Shown: piece by piece, positions 11,118 to 23,463 of the stretch | Numbering within the stretch: the stretch's first letter is position 1 | Layout: the number at the start of each line of letters is the position of its first letter | From: Trichuris trichiura | Taxonomy: Eukaryota; Nematoda; Enoplea; Trichinellida; Trichuridae | Assembly: GCA_037903355.1 (NCBI GenBank) | Contig: JBAJFE010000029.1 | Span: forward strand, 124,001 to 188,000 | Direction: 5' to 3' | DNA: 64,000 nt | The notes under the pieces: model-generated | Seen by the model: the letters and a program-made list of their open reading frames with translations, nothing else | The model's database searches: none | Told to the model about the DNA's origin: nothing | Translations under genes and position numbers: made by a program

Positions 11118-13781
11118 TCAACGGCAGTCATTCCACGAACTTCACCTTCCTTTCGTTGCTACAAGCAAAGGAAAAAATTATGCTAAAAACAGTGCCCGTC
11201 AGAATGTAGCATATCATTACGACGTCTAATTCTTTTTTCGTTTCATCCTCAATTTGCCTTATGTCGTCCATGGTCAGTCCGTACCAATTGTCCATCCAGC
11301 AAAACACTTCTCGATGGAAAACGTGAAACAGCCGCTTCATTTGCTACAAATGGCAACAATTCAAGCTCAACGCTATCGGCCTTCTAGTAATTTGCCTTGA
11401 CAATAAAGTTTTCCACTCGCGACTGCAATCCCCACCATTTGAAATCAACTGTGACTAGCTTGTAACAACACATTACTGGTTCGCAGGTTTCCATCCAATT
11501 GTCTCTAAGAGGACCTCGACCAGTCTTCTCCGAACGGTAAAATTTTGGATCCACATTGCGAGGTTCACTCTGAACGTTGCAACTTATTAACTATTCTTAA
11601 ATTGAGAAGGGACAATTGTTAAACTATACGGCGCTGCTGCTCAAATCCTCCGCTATGTTTAGATAGACAACTTCGCGCAACTTCAACAAAGTTGGTGAAA
11701 GCTGATGCACCTGCAAAACAACAGTCGTTCGCCGAAAATACTTTCCCGATCAATTCGCTGCCACACTTACGTTATCCGAGTCGCCTCGATCTGCCACATG
11801 CATCGTTTCCGTTTTAAGGTAAAAGTCGTCTTTCATATAGTTAGGATTCTAAATAAAAGAAATATTATTGCGCTATCGCTTTTGGAATTGCCAAAATTTC
11901 AAAAACGCTGGATAGCAAGTTCATTTAAGCCGCTCAACATTAACGATAACTTAACAACGAGCGATAATACAAAGGCGAAACGAAAGTTAGGATTTCGAAC
12001 TGTTGAGAGTTACAGAAAAAATTTAAATATCCTTTCAGTGCATTACCTACATGTCATAGGAAGTAACATGATAAGGCAACAGCTTACCGTGAGAATGGTT
12101 CGACAATAAGGGTAGGCGTTCCACGCCTTTTCGTGCAACTCCAATGAGCCTGCGGGTGCCAACTTTCGGACCCACCATGGAACCTTCCTACAACACGTAA
12201 CGTTTGGACGAATATCGCTAATGACAACGTGTACTACTCACGAAGAAATGTGATAAATTTTATGCGTATATTGACCTGACGAAAAGTCATCGTTGAACAG
12301 CGGGTCATCTTCGTATGGCTCGTTCTTAAGAACTTCAATGCCCTCCCCGCCACCGGTTTCGCGTTTGCTCAATTCGGCAACAGACCACAGCTGGGCAACC
12401 TGATACTACAACAAAAACATAGGACAACTATTTATTTTTTAAAGAAAGTCGACGATTTTTTGGGTCGTGCTAGTTACGTAGCCCACGGCATGAGAAATGC
12501 AGGTTCCTTTGTGTTAAGCATAGTCCCACCCTAATCTGCCTTTACTGGCGAGCATGCCGGCCATCCCAATCCGCCGTCAGCTAAAAGTAAAGCAAAATAT
12601 AAAACTTATATTAAGCCTTAGGCTTAGGGAAGGGCTGAATGGGATGGCCAGCAAAGTTACAGTATGACGGTGGGGCGCGTAACCGACATGACTTAATTTT
12701 TTTTTAAAGTTCGCCAAACAATTAGCAGTAAACTGGCTATTCCCAAATTTCCGTTTTGCTTTCTCGGTAAAGCATTTATCGACTAAAAATAAAGCTGCGA
12801 AAGAGGACATAGCGCGTCGCGAAAACTTCGTCAATTGAACAACCAGTTGGCTCCACATAAATAATAAACGAATTTATCGACTTCTGAAAAATATCGACGA
12901 CTATTAATTCGATTACGCGCCCTTAAAAGAGTAAAAAATCGATCTCCGTAAACAGCACTTTAGCACGTAATGACGACTGCTAAGCATAATTGGACTAAAT
13001 GTTTTAAATGCGTAAAACTGCAGTTGCGCTTTCGCCGCCGGGATTGATATTACAATTTCCGGTTGAATAAATTACGCTAAGCGACTTAACTTAGGACAAA
13101 AGAAAAAATAAAAATCGGCTTAACGAAGGAGGCTAAAAACATGCATCAACTTGAAGTATTAATATGCGCAGACTAAGTCAATTCAAACGGGTACGAAATG
13201 ATTGACAGAATGAAGTCTACTCGATTTACCCTATTTATAAAACAATGAATATATTTAATGAATACACAATGACCGCGTGACACAAATAAATGGTAAAGCG
13301 CGTTCATTCCATTACAAAGGCTTGAATAGAAATGAGGCCAAGACTGTTATTAATAGAACGATTCGCTATGAGTCGCATCGCTTCGAAAAGTAGAGACAAT
13401 TGAAATGGCGACTTTTTAAACCCATTTAAACGGAATGCATTAGAGCAAGCAAGGACGTCCTAATTCTAAAAATATACGTATCTTTTTTAAAAAGTAGAAC
13501 TGAACACGTTGGCTTTTAAGCAACTGCGCAGAATTTGCTGCTTAAGAAAAAAGAGACCAATTGTTTTTCAAGGTTGCCAAACAACCATTGACAATTGTCG
13601 ACTGGTAGCGATATCACGTGAAGACCAAAGGACGGATAATATTAATTTACTGGACTTATCGCTATTTAAAATTTACCTACCTCTTCGACGGTCAATGGCA
13701 ATACAATGCGGCTGAAAGCAGAAGCCTCTTAGGCAATTTGAACAGCTGATACTAAACAACTTACTATTCAATAATTAACAT
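11114..13781 (-). CDS. PITPNA: Class I phosphatidylinositol transfer protein (PITP alpha/beta type)
   Basis: Nine exons reconstruct exactly 270 residues, the length of human PITP alpha: 13781-13765, 13711-13681, 12405-12242, 12187-12088, 11848-11771, 11710-11630, 11569-11396, 11343-11221 and 11158-11114. It starts [19 protein letters not shown]. Motifs in order: [60 protein letters not shown] and [15 protein letters not shown]. It ends RGMTAVD like class I PITPs, with no FFAT/DDHD extension as in RdgB. The Thr and Lys of the THK motif and the Asn of WNAYPY that contact inositol are present. Known role: exchanges PI and phosphatidylcholine between membranes. Intron 11344-11395 is GC-AG, and intron 12406-13680 contains a foldback repeat. 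The symbol denotes the class, since alpha and beta cannot be told apart. Confidence 0.95.
12495..12690 (+). repeat. Foldback element copy (in PITP intron)
   Basis: Begins near AAATGCAGGTTCCTT and ends near TTACAGTATGACGGTGGGGC. Internal inverted segments GGCCATCCCA (12559) and TGGGATGGCC (12640). Shares both ends with copies at 16560-16900 and 26660-26870. Confidence 0.6.
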
Positions 13782-13872
13782 CTTGCGAACTTCACTGGCA
13801 CATTTATCCGTGAGGTCCTACGCAAAAATAAAGTGTGGTTAAATAGCGTCTAAGCAATAAAGACTACAAAAA
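13782..13872. promoter_or_regulatory. 91-bp divergent promoter region, PITP / small plus-strand gene
   Basis: Only 91 bp separate the PITP start codon (13781, minus) from the ATG of the small plus-strand gene at 13873, so a bidirectional promoter is inferred. No TATA box stands out. Confidence 0.4.
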
Positions 13873-14045
13873 ATGAATTTCCGCACAGCACACCCAAAAT
13901 TTAGCGGTGCTGAATTTAACAGACCATCTTCCGACTTCGAAAAATGCGCAGGTAAGCTTTTTAAGTACGTCTACTGCTTACCTCTTCAGCAGGATTGAAT
14001 GAAGCCAACAATGGGACAATATTCAATGATTTCTTACAACAATAG
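13873..14045 (+). CDS. Putative small protein, 44 aa, divergent from PITP
   Basis: Exon 13873-13951 ends in a strong donor (GTAAGC). Exon 13990-14045 follows a cctcttcag acceptor and ends in TAG. Phase 1 joins cleanly. The product begins MNFRTAHPKFSGAEF and ends GTIFNDFLQQ. No family recognised. An alternative acceptor further right would give a different C-terminus, so the second exon is uncertain. Confidence 0.35.
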
Positions 14046-14585
14046 CAGCTACAAAACTTTGGAAACAGTTGGAGTTCAGTTTAACAAAAAATTGTACTCG
14101 CGTTTCCGCAATAAAAATTTTAACAGCAGAGCGGAGATAGAATTTGGCGTGTGCTCTTGAACGTGCAATGCCTTCAGTAGAATACTGCTGGCATTTCAAG
14201 CAATGACGCACGTACAATTACGAGAGCCAACAGCCGCGCAACTGTCCGGAAAACGATTTTTTTGCCGCCCCTCTCCTACTATCTCGCCATTTTTCCATAA
14301 GCAGTCAGTTATGCTAATTTTCTATGCATCAAAGAAAAATGTGAACACAAAATTAAGCTCTTTGAAACCAACAAATCAATTACGTAATTACTACTCAACT
14401 GGCAAAGCGTTACGTACGCTCCGCGATAAACCTAACTGTAAACTTAATTGTAACTATTTTTTGAAAGCGCGTGATCCTTCAATTACTTATTATGGTATTG
14501 AGGCCTTAGGCTCTTCAAAATTTATGATGAGGTAAATTTCGAAAAAACTCTTTCACGTCACGTCCAAGGTTCGACTTTCTTAAAG

Positions 14586-14614
14586 ATGACTCATCCTATC
14601 GCTGGATGAGTCAT
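14586..14614. promoter_or_regulatory. Palindrome with two AP-1-like TGACTCA sites
   Basis: A perfect 11-bp inverted repeat ATGACTCATCC / GGATGAGTCAT around a 7-nt loop. Each arm contains TGACTCA, the AP-1/TRE consensus. A regulatory role is an inference. Confidence 0.4.
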
Positions 14615-16559
14615 GACATTTGACACTAAGTTAAAACAACAGCTTATGCAAATAAGATTCTGCAACTGAAATTGCAGCTGCCCTCTTTTCCTAATAGAAA
14701 TAAACATTTACGTTTTGCTTACTACGGTATGACGTAATTCTGATGGATTTTCATTCAACCTTTTACTGTTACAGGCGTCAGGAAATGTTAATACGAAAAT
14801 GTGGCTAAGTGAAATCGGAAAAGTTTTTTGTCTATTATGTTCCCTGAACTGCATTAGCTTCAAGTCATTCTACCGTTATTGCGCGCGGGAATGTGTTTTA
14901 TTGAAGCTACTCCGTTTCTTTAGTTTTACGTTGCATGCTTTGCCAGCAGCAGCAAGAGATGAATTCATAATGGATTCTTTTCTGTTCTATTTACGGCAAC
15001 ACAAGCCATTCATCTTGACAATGGAAAATCAGCGCAATTCATATTAACTAAGGCCACGAACACCATGGCAATAGTCTAACACAAACACACGCGCACGATG
15101 AATTAGCTGGCGAGGAATAAGACTATGCCTGTATCAAGCTGACAAAAGCCGGAGCTTGGAGAAAATGTTTACACGACAAAGCTATGCTCGTAGCACGTCT
15201 CTTGAAGAACCTTATATCGCATTCGCGAAAGATCTGGTTTACGAATAGAATATACAAAAATATACAAACCAGGAAAAAGTTATAAGATGAGTAATTTCAA
15301 ACTCATTTAATGCATAATAGCGTCAGATTCTCTTTATATACTCCCACGATTTCGCTTGAAAACTATCGCGGCAAAGTTTGGGATAGCTTATTAACATTTT
15401 CTTAGCCTACTCAAGGTAACACAGAATCTTACTGCCATGATCAAACAAGTGAAACTTCTCTCAAGTTGCGTAACAGACTTAAGTTTAACGACTAGCTTTA
15501 GGATTGAAGCGCGACGTCTTACGCTCATTTTTAGTAGAAACCAATTGTAAAATAACGGTAGCTAAGGAAGAGCAAGATAATAGCGAGTTTCTATTACAAC
15601 AACCCGCCACAATGACACAAAAAAAAAGAAACCAGTCAGCAAAAGTACCAAGAGAAACTGCAGCAGCAACATACAGATTTATCTTTTCTTACGTACCACA
15701 GGCGATGGCAGTGATATGAGACGTAGTCGGAATCAGAGAACCATTATCAATACAAAAAACGCTTAACGTTGCAATACAGATACCACAGTCAAAACATTGG
15801 ATTATCGTACCCCAAAGAGCTCGGCAGGAACAAATATCAGTAGCGTACGGTAATACATACCTGTTTTCAACTGTTGGAAAAACATCTGTCAAAGTCGAAT
15901 TCTTTGCTTTTATCAGCCTGTTAATTTCCATCTTACCACTTTATTCATGCATAGGATAAGTTTTTTGTAGTTGCGGCAAAACTTTTTCCGAACTTTTTTT
16001 TCGTCAAGCAAACAGTTTATCTGGCAAAATAATCATTTTCCGCAAAGCGGCATGGTTTTTTTGGTAAAGACTGCTTTATAGAGACTGAAATTAACAAAAG
16101 CAGAAATTCTGAACTGACGTCGCTGGCTGATACTGCTTGTAACTATGAAAAAGACTTTAACATAGTAATTGCACGTGTTGTTGGAAAGTTTTAAAAATTC
16201 TGCTACGTTCCGAAGGACGCATACCTTCCGAAGAGGAGTCGTGGTCCTAAAAATACCTGTTGAATGCAGTGCGTTTGAGGCAAAACTAAACTAGAAGGCA
16301 GCCGACTGGATTTATATTATTTCGAAAACTAACTGAAATCAGAATCATTGTGTGCGCCTTTCTGTCAAAGGCTATGAATCATTCAACAGTTTTACTGCCA
16401 AAAAGTCATAACTGGCTTTGTCATTCTGTACACAGTCTTAATATTGAATCTGCTTGCCTCGATGTCGTTGAAGCTGCTGGTTTACATGCCATAAAAAATG
16501 GATGAATTAAAGACATAAATACGGAGAAACTTCCAGGATCAGCGAAAAAAGGAATCCTG

Positions 16560-16900
16560 TCTTAACCGCCCCATTGTCATACTGTAATCTCGTTCGCCAT
16601 CTTGATTTGCTCTTAACTAAGCCTAAGCTTAAATATAAACCTTATATTTTCACTTTATTCCGAAATTTTCCCGGGATTTTTTAACCCGTTCTGGGTTAAA
16701 CGTTTTTTGGTTAAAAAATCCCGCGAAAATTTCAGAATAAAATTTAAAAAACCCGTTACGAAGAAAGAAAACAGAAAAAAATATATTCTCACTTAGACTT
16801 AAATAAGCGCTGAGCGAAATAGTTAGCGTTACCGCTGATAATGGTCGAACACCACGCCAGCGCACATGGCACAAAGGAACCTGCATTTTTTGAGGGTGGG
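16560..16900 (-). repeat. Foldback element copy with nested hairpin
   Basis: Inverted relative to the 12.5-kb copy: the right end carries GGAACCTGCATTTTT, and the left end carries the complement of TTACAGTATGACAATGGGGC. A nested 30-bp hairpin with two mismatches spans 16657-16686 and 16709-16738, so the copy is longer than its relatives. Confidence 0.6.
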
Positions 16901-18297
16901 CAGCAAGGAGACAAGAACGGAAAACGCATTTATATTACGTGAACTTCCTTGTGTTCGCCTTTGGAAATTAAAAAAAGGTCGAAGTTCGACAGCTGAAATC
17001 TATTGAAAAGCTGTGACTGCATCAACGACAGTGTACAATAAAATGGGCAATAATAACTTTAAAAAATAATCTTTAAAACATCTTAAATTTTATGCGTGCC
17101 AAAAGCAGGACATGCTGGGCGTAGTTACATGCTCAGGTTCCCATTGATCACTCTAAAACCTAACATTCATTTACTTCCTGTTGCTTACTGTAATTATTCG
17201 CTCGCCTTGTTTGGCACTGTGGAGTCGACGTCTGAGGTTTGTGAGGTAAGTCTCGGCTTGTTTTTCCCTTACCCAAGTTTATGCGTAATTCCCTTAACAC
17301 AAATAATTTTACAAAGCCTTAAATTTAAGCACTTTGAAATTTAACGACCAAAAGTTTTGCTTAGAGTTTTGCAACGTCAAGAGGTTCCTCATTGCAGCTC
17401 CCTTAAATTATTATGGGCCCTAATGTTTGTGTTAAATGAGAAAAAAGAGCAGAAGAAAAAGAATGAGAGCTGTTGGTCATTCTTTTTTACCTGCCGTTTT
17501 TCTTACTCAATTTTTTCTCCTTGTCAGTTATGGACCCCAACGTCATTATTATCCCGCGCAGCGTGTCTAAACCTAAACGTAAGGCCTGTCTTTTGGCTGA
17601 GGATTAGATATTGGCAGAACGGGACAATCGGTATGCTTGCCAGCAAGGAACCTGCATTCCTCAGACGGTGGGCGCATAACTGACAAGTCTCAAGCTTATT
17701 GCTAACCTGTTGAAATGTGTTATACCGTTTGTTCCCTTCGCAATCGCTATTTCGCTGAACGCGTTGAGCAGCAGTTGACTCGTAGGCAATTGTTTCCACA
17801 TACGCTGAAACAGAACAGACCATTTTTCAAGGCAGTGAGCGCAAAACAGAGCAACTGTTTCCTCAAAGAGGGTTACCGCCAATTCGAAGCCATAGGAGAC
17901 GCAAAACATGAAGTGTCACCATCAAAGCGCTGTGAGTGTGATGTAAGGCGACTGGTTGTAGTAGTAGATTTTCATTGTAAGTGTTTTCGGCTGTTCTTAA
18001 TATTGTAATTTCTTTATTGTCATTTATACAGCAGTACATCATTGGCCTTAGCCTACTGTAATTAGCTGGGCTTAATATATTTCATAACTTTTTTGTACGA
18101 CGGAAGTCATTAGTTCTACGCGTATTACACCAATGCAATGAGGCGTTCAGGACCACCTTTAACCTATCGTCAGATCTTTGCAGAACAGCAATATAACGAA
18201 CGACATTAGCTAACGAGGCGGGGTTTCATCGTCTTTCACTTCTGCCAACTTCGATAAAGGGAAGAGCTCGGGTACGTAAACCTGCGTCATTATCGGT

Positions 18298-18453
18298 TCA
18301 CAAAAAATGGTGTGTGAGATTAATTGGTCTTGTTGAGTTTTCATTGGGTTTCGAATTCCACAGCTTCGCAAATAACCTATCGTACCTTCTAAAGTGCAGA
18401 TACTTTTCAAGAAGATCCCCGACATCTTCATCGTCAAGCACGAGGGCCATCAT
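18298..18453 (-). CDS. Unassigned 51-codon ORF
   Basis: Starts MMALVLDDEDVGDLLEKYL, followed by FRRYDRLFAKLWNSK and a stop. The acidic then basic pattern with helical periodicity looks coding and faintly recalls a LisH-like helix, but no family is claimed. A second coding-like frame just downstream on the same strand (18213-18290, containing VYVPELFPLSKLAEVK) may be another exon, but no valid junction was found. Confidence 0.25.
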   Translation of the reverse strand: MMALVLDDEDVGDLLEKYLHFRRYDRLFAKLWNSKPNENSTRPINLTHHFL

Positions 18454-21226
18454 GCTCTGCCTTTATGTAAGCTAAAACGGAAATGTGATCATTCCTTTCA
18501 CGTTTCAGCTCAGGTAAGGGCAGAACAAGATGGCATTCGCGCTTCCCAATGAGAGTAAAATTGTTTGACCAGAATTTTTCTAAAAACGAACCTGCATTTA
18601 GGGGTACGGTAGGCTTGCGTGACTCTGGTTAACAATACCCTCTTATATTCTCATGTGAGGAAAAAACCCTCCTTTTCCTTAACAGTATTTTTTTCCTTGT
18701 TATTCTGCGCAACACTGAGGAGAGCTTAAGGTTGTAGAGTCGTTGCGTTTCCATAATTTGGTTGCCCACAAACAATATAATCAAAAACCCCTCGAAAGAA
18801 CTGCATATCCGTTGCAAGAACGTTTGAGTAGCGGGTAGTTAGTCAATCAGTAAACCTTTATGTGCAGCGCATCGAAATTCATGGATTGGCAATGCGAAAG
18901 TGCTCAATGCGTGTTACACCAACGCAGACAAACTTTTCTCGTTCCTGTTTACACCAATAAGTTAATTTTATTATTATCTGTAACTATTTCCAAATAGCAG
19001 AAATGCAAGTTATGCGTTTGCAATATTTAGGCAGGATATGGTTGCTTTGTCCCAATATGCATTTTTTTCTTTCAGAAAAAATGCGCGGTTATACCATCAA
19101 GTCAGTTCAATTTTTGATCGCGTTCTCATTTGGCTAAGCTTAAGCAGTATGCTTGTTGCTCAGCAAAGCGTTTGCTGCGCTTAGCTTATGCAGGGCGACT
19201 ATTTTTGCCGCATACCGTAAACTCGGTCTTACGCATTTTATTTCCTACTGTATTTTGGTGTGCTTTCGTTTTGTTAGTTGCGTCGAAGGTCTTGCAGGTA
19301 TGTCTGAATGATTTTATTATCTGTAATATTAAGTGGACTTAGATATATTTATTTATACTGACTTTATTCGATTTAATGATTTTTAAGCATTTTTTTAACA
19401 ATCAACGCTGTTATTCATTGAGTTGGTAACAAGGACAGCGCAAACTCGACTAGTAGACCGTTTAAAATTATATTTGCAAGGATTAACAGTATAAACCTTA
19501 CAAACATGAAATTAGAAGTTGTGTTGTTCCGTCCTCCGAAACTTATGGTCGAAAAAATTAGCCTGTATGGCTGAGACTTTGAAATATTCATGCAAAATGC
19601 TCAGGTTCTTCTGTACCATTACTTTCAAGCATTCCGACTTGTTCACACCTTCCTCTGAGCACTTGTATCAATCAAGTGACTTATCATGTCATTCTATAAA
19701 GGCAGAGGCATCAATAGCAAGTATCCTAATGTTTTTCTAATGGAATAATTTATCTTATCAAATTATCTTCGACTCCGGATAATGTAATTGCGAGCGAAAA
19801 ATAGGTCCAATCTAATTCGTCCAAGAAGACCACTTATGTAAGCATGTACTTGAAAATTCTTCATTGCGTATTCCACTTTAAGTTCAGTCCTGTTGAACAA
19901 GTTCAATTTTAACTTTAAGCGTAATAGGATCGTTTCTGCAGCTAAATTTTCTAATTTTGTCTTGTCACCTACTCCAAGGAGTCCTATTAATGTTAACACC
20001 GATCTTGATAGCTGGAGTCGGATTTTGTCAGGTAATGCCCAAAGGCCAAACCCTTAGGCTTGTTCCTGTTCAAAATTTGAGGTAAAAGCTGATGATAGAA
20101 TGTTCAAACAATTCTCGCGCCTAAATTTCGCGCGAAGAGAAGAGTGTAGCATTATATTTATTTTTGGCAGCGTAGTAGAACCTCCTTAATCCGGGCCAGT
20201 TGCACTGTGGGAATCAGCATGTACCCATATTACAAGTGGTCAATGTACCCTTTGAAAAATGCAGGTTCATTTCTAGTACGCATTCGTCCTTCCTGTTGTG
20301 CCCTAAATGTTTAAGACAGAATATAAGCTTTATGCTTAGGCTTAGGCAAGGGCAAGAGAAAATATTCTGTGAATTTACGGTTTGACGGCTAAGGCGGAAG
20401 ACAACGGAGACAGAAATACTTTGCTTAGGTTATCTTAGGGATGCATATAAATCAGTTTAACAGGGGCAGGTGCGATTGGCTTCTGTTTGCATAAAAATTA
20501 AGCCGATAAGTAAAATACTGTAAACTGAGCTCCCCAACGTCGCCCACTGGTACGTAGGAGTTGTTCCCTTTAAGCAATAAACGACTGAGCTCGAAAGAAC
20601 GCAGCAAAGTCGTAAACAGCTCCTACAGTCGTACTGCTAAATAAAAACTCAGGCCAGGCCAGAGCGATGTAGGAGTAGCCAGTTATAAGTCGTCCACAAT
20701 AAGTATTAGTCCTACAAAAAATAACAGCATTTGAGGTTTACTGGGATGAACCCTTTTTTCGGAATAAGAATTATAAAAAAGCGAAAGTGGTTACGTAATG
20801 TCCTGAAAATCCATTTTACTTACTGTAGGTCTATTGTTCTAACCGACTTGTCGGGTTTTACTGTAGCGCGAAGCTTCAAGCTAGGGTTCGTCAAATTACG
20901 TAGGCTTTTTTTGTTTGCTCTCAGTATCAAACAAGTCTGTTGTCGTGTTCTCATGCGTTGTTATGTTTATGCATCAGGTATATTGGGGTTTGCCTAACGT
21001 CACGTTCCCCTTTGTTCCCACTGGGAATGAATGCGGGATAATCTCGCACAGTTTACAGCGGGTAAAGCCTTTAAGTAACAAAGAAATTGGGCTGATTCAA
21101 TTCGACTGCCCTTTTGTACGAAGCTCTTTTTTAAGGACAACATATGGCCCTTGTTTCAATTTTTAAATACTGTTTCATTTTTCAGATACATCTTTTCAAT
21201 TGTCGCATCGGACCAACTCTGACAAC

Positions 21227-23279
21227 ATGTACTTAGAAGATTGTTTGGAACGTAAATTCACCTTCCATATGAACTGCATTGTCTTAGCGTGACTTTTAAG
21301 AACTGGGAAGCATTCCATTTGAGGTGTACCGTTTTGCAAGAAGAATGCGCAATTTGGACGCCAGGATTATAAGTAAGTCACGTTTTACTATTGTATTTCT
21401 GCCGCCGAGCCAAAAGTCGCTATCTAACATGGCACATTGTCTGCCTTCTAGATATGAACAACTTTCTTTTCAGCCTTAGAATGAATTCACGGAATGGTAT
21501 ATTTTCTATGTGGCCATTTGTTGTAAGCGTAAACATTAGAAGTGGCAGCAATGGCTGCTTAAAATTACCATATTCCAATGGAGATGTGTTCAGGTTGGTT
21601 GTCTAAGTTTTACTTGTTAATTCTTAGGTACGGCCGAAAGAGCTCGTAAAAATGTGCAGCGACTTTTCGCCATGGCTCCTAGTTTACCCGAAGAAGAATT
21701 AAACGCAAGATGGGCCGTCCAAGATAGGGTATCGTTGTCCCTATTTTTTGCCCCTATTTCTCTTATTTTAATCTTCTTTTAAGGAGTTGGACTATCTTAC
21801 GCGTCTGACGGTGAAAAAAGTAGATGTCGATATGCAGCTGAGGGAATATCTCAGATCGCAAAGCGAAAATGTGCACATGGAGGTGGATCGTGCAGCAAGA
21901 TTGCTTGAAGATGAAGATCCCGGTCTGACCGAGCGCATTCGTCGAAGTAAGAAGCGCACGCACATTTGAAGTGGTAGAAACTATTAATAGAAAACACAGA
22001 GTAGATGCTTTGTATTTCAAGTTATTGTTTAAAAGCTACTGTGCTTCCCCTAATCTCGCGTATGCAAAATTTGTATCTGCATTTAAATATCCGAAACACA
22101 TGTTGCGCAGTTTTCTCTTAATATTTTTATGGTAATACATTTTTTGATATTTTATTCTACCTGTTATTCTATATGCCTTCCCCACGCGCTCTATCTTTTC
22201 CGAGCCGCAGTGGCAATTTTTACCTTATTGCTCTGATCCTTTCCCGCCAATTAAGCGGCAGGTTGAGCATGTAACTTTAGTTTTATTGAACATAATTGTG
22301 GTAGGCTGTGCAAGATTGACAAAACGAGCTTTTTTTATTCAAACGCTTTAGAGGCGGACATGCTATTGGAGGAAAGTGCTCGTCTGGCTCGCGATAAGCT
22401 GAAGTTGCGCAGAACGCAACGAATAAAAGCGGCTCGAAGGAAGCGCCTTAATCAGATACGTCATCGCAGACCATCGGAAAAGACGAGTCCGTTAGCAGAG
22501 GACAATCAGCTGCCCGAAGCGGAAAGCGAGATTCTTGTAGAGGAGATCGTAGAAACTCCAGTAGTTGAAGTATGCTCAAGTTCATTGCCGATTTAAATAT
22601 TGTTGAATGATGTGGTTGAACAGGAAAGCGTTCCTCTGGAAACCATTGGGCAAACAGTAACTGTCCCGAAGACGACAGGTCAGAATGTTGGTACTTCGCA
22701 AGGCGCGCCTACAGTAGAAGAAGTGTCCGTAGCAAAGTCGGACCAAGAAAGTCAGACGATCCTGAAATTACTAACTGAGCATGCAGAGTCGAGACACGGC
22801 CGAGTCCGCAAGTGAGCCTCCTCCCTGTTTTTATCGCTTGGAATGCAATGACGATAACTTTAATTCTGTTATTAAGAGTAAGCTCGAGGGTTTCCAATGG
22901 ATTGATGTTTGAAATGCGCGCGAAAGAGTTGGCTGTACGTCGTCTGGGTAAGGCTGCTGGGTCGCCTCGCAAAGACGCCCCGCCGTTAAAGAAAGGTCGT
23001 AAGAGTCAGTCTGTAGCAACCACTTCTACCAGCACTGGGGAGGCGGCTGACGACGATGAAAACCGCACCTGGTGCTTTTGCAACCAGCCGTCGTTCGGTT
23101 TTATGGTCGCTTGTGATTCTCGTCAGGTGATTGATTTTTTCAGCTTATTCCATTTTTAACATTAACGTTTTATTGTATAGTGTCCTTACGAATGGTTTCA
23201 CGGTTCCTGCGTGGGCGTCGAAGAAGAGTTCAAGGGTAAATGGTATTGCCCGCATTGCAGCAAAAAGATGGGGCATTAG
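21227..23279 (+). CDS. ING3: ING3-like PHD-finger protein (371 aa)
   Basis: Eight exons, all in phase: 21227-21251, 21301-21372, 21628-21728, 21784-21946, 22352-22569, 22624-22811, 22877-23126 and 23181-23279. It starts [19 protein letters not shown], like the ING3 N-terminus. A long helical ING domain follows ([27 protein letters not shown] matching the ING3 segment before the linker). Then come a basic patch ([14 protein letters not shown]), an acidic/Ser-Thr linker and a C-terminal PHD finger. The finger has complete C4HC3 ligands, [26 protein letters not shown] and GKWYCPHC. Known: ING3 subunits of NuA4/TIP60 bind H3K4me3 through this finger. Length is close to human ING3 (418). The region 21951-22350 is intronic. 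An AATAAA lies at 23458. Confidence 0.9.
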
Positions 23280-23457
23280 AGCTTTCTCACATCTGCCACT
23301 ACAATATTTATTTAATCGGGTCTATTTAAGACGTGCGCATCCGCTTGCGTTAGCCAACTATTTCTTGCATATCCTTAGTCATATCCCGTCTTAGTCGTGC
23401 ATGCTTATTTGATATATTGGGTTAGTTGGAGTTTTCTCGCTCCTATACTCAAGTTCA

Positions 23458-23463
23458 AATAAA
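23458..23463 (+). terminator. Polyadenylation signal of ING3-like gene
   Basis: AATAAA 178 nt downstream of the stop codon, in a T-rich context. Confidence 0.45.

Larger units (their letters stand above)
14046..21226. other. 7-kb gene-poor interval with foldback repeats
   Basis: No exon chain could be supported. Contents seen: a twin TGACTCAT palindrome (14586-14614), foldback elements around 16560-16900, 17640-17680, 18480-18620 and 20255-20400, and a candidate minus-strand first exon at 15860-15931 starting MEINRLIKAKNSTLTD before a good GTATGT donor. Its continuation was not found. A 51-codon minus frame at 18453-18298 starts MMALVLDDEDVGDLLEKYL and looks coding-like but is unassigned. 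Confidence 0.5.

Noticed and set aside
11705..12109. 134-codon plus-strand ORF
   Set aside because: Lies over three minus-strand PITP exons that are certain; it is their antisense.
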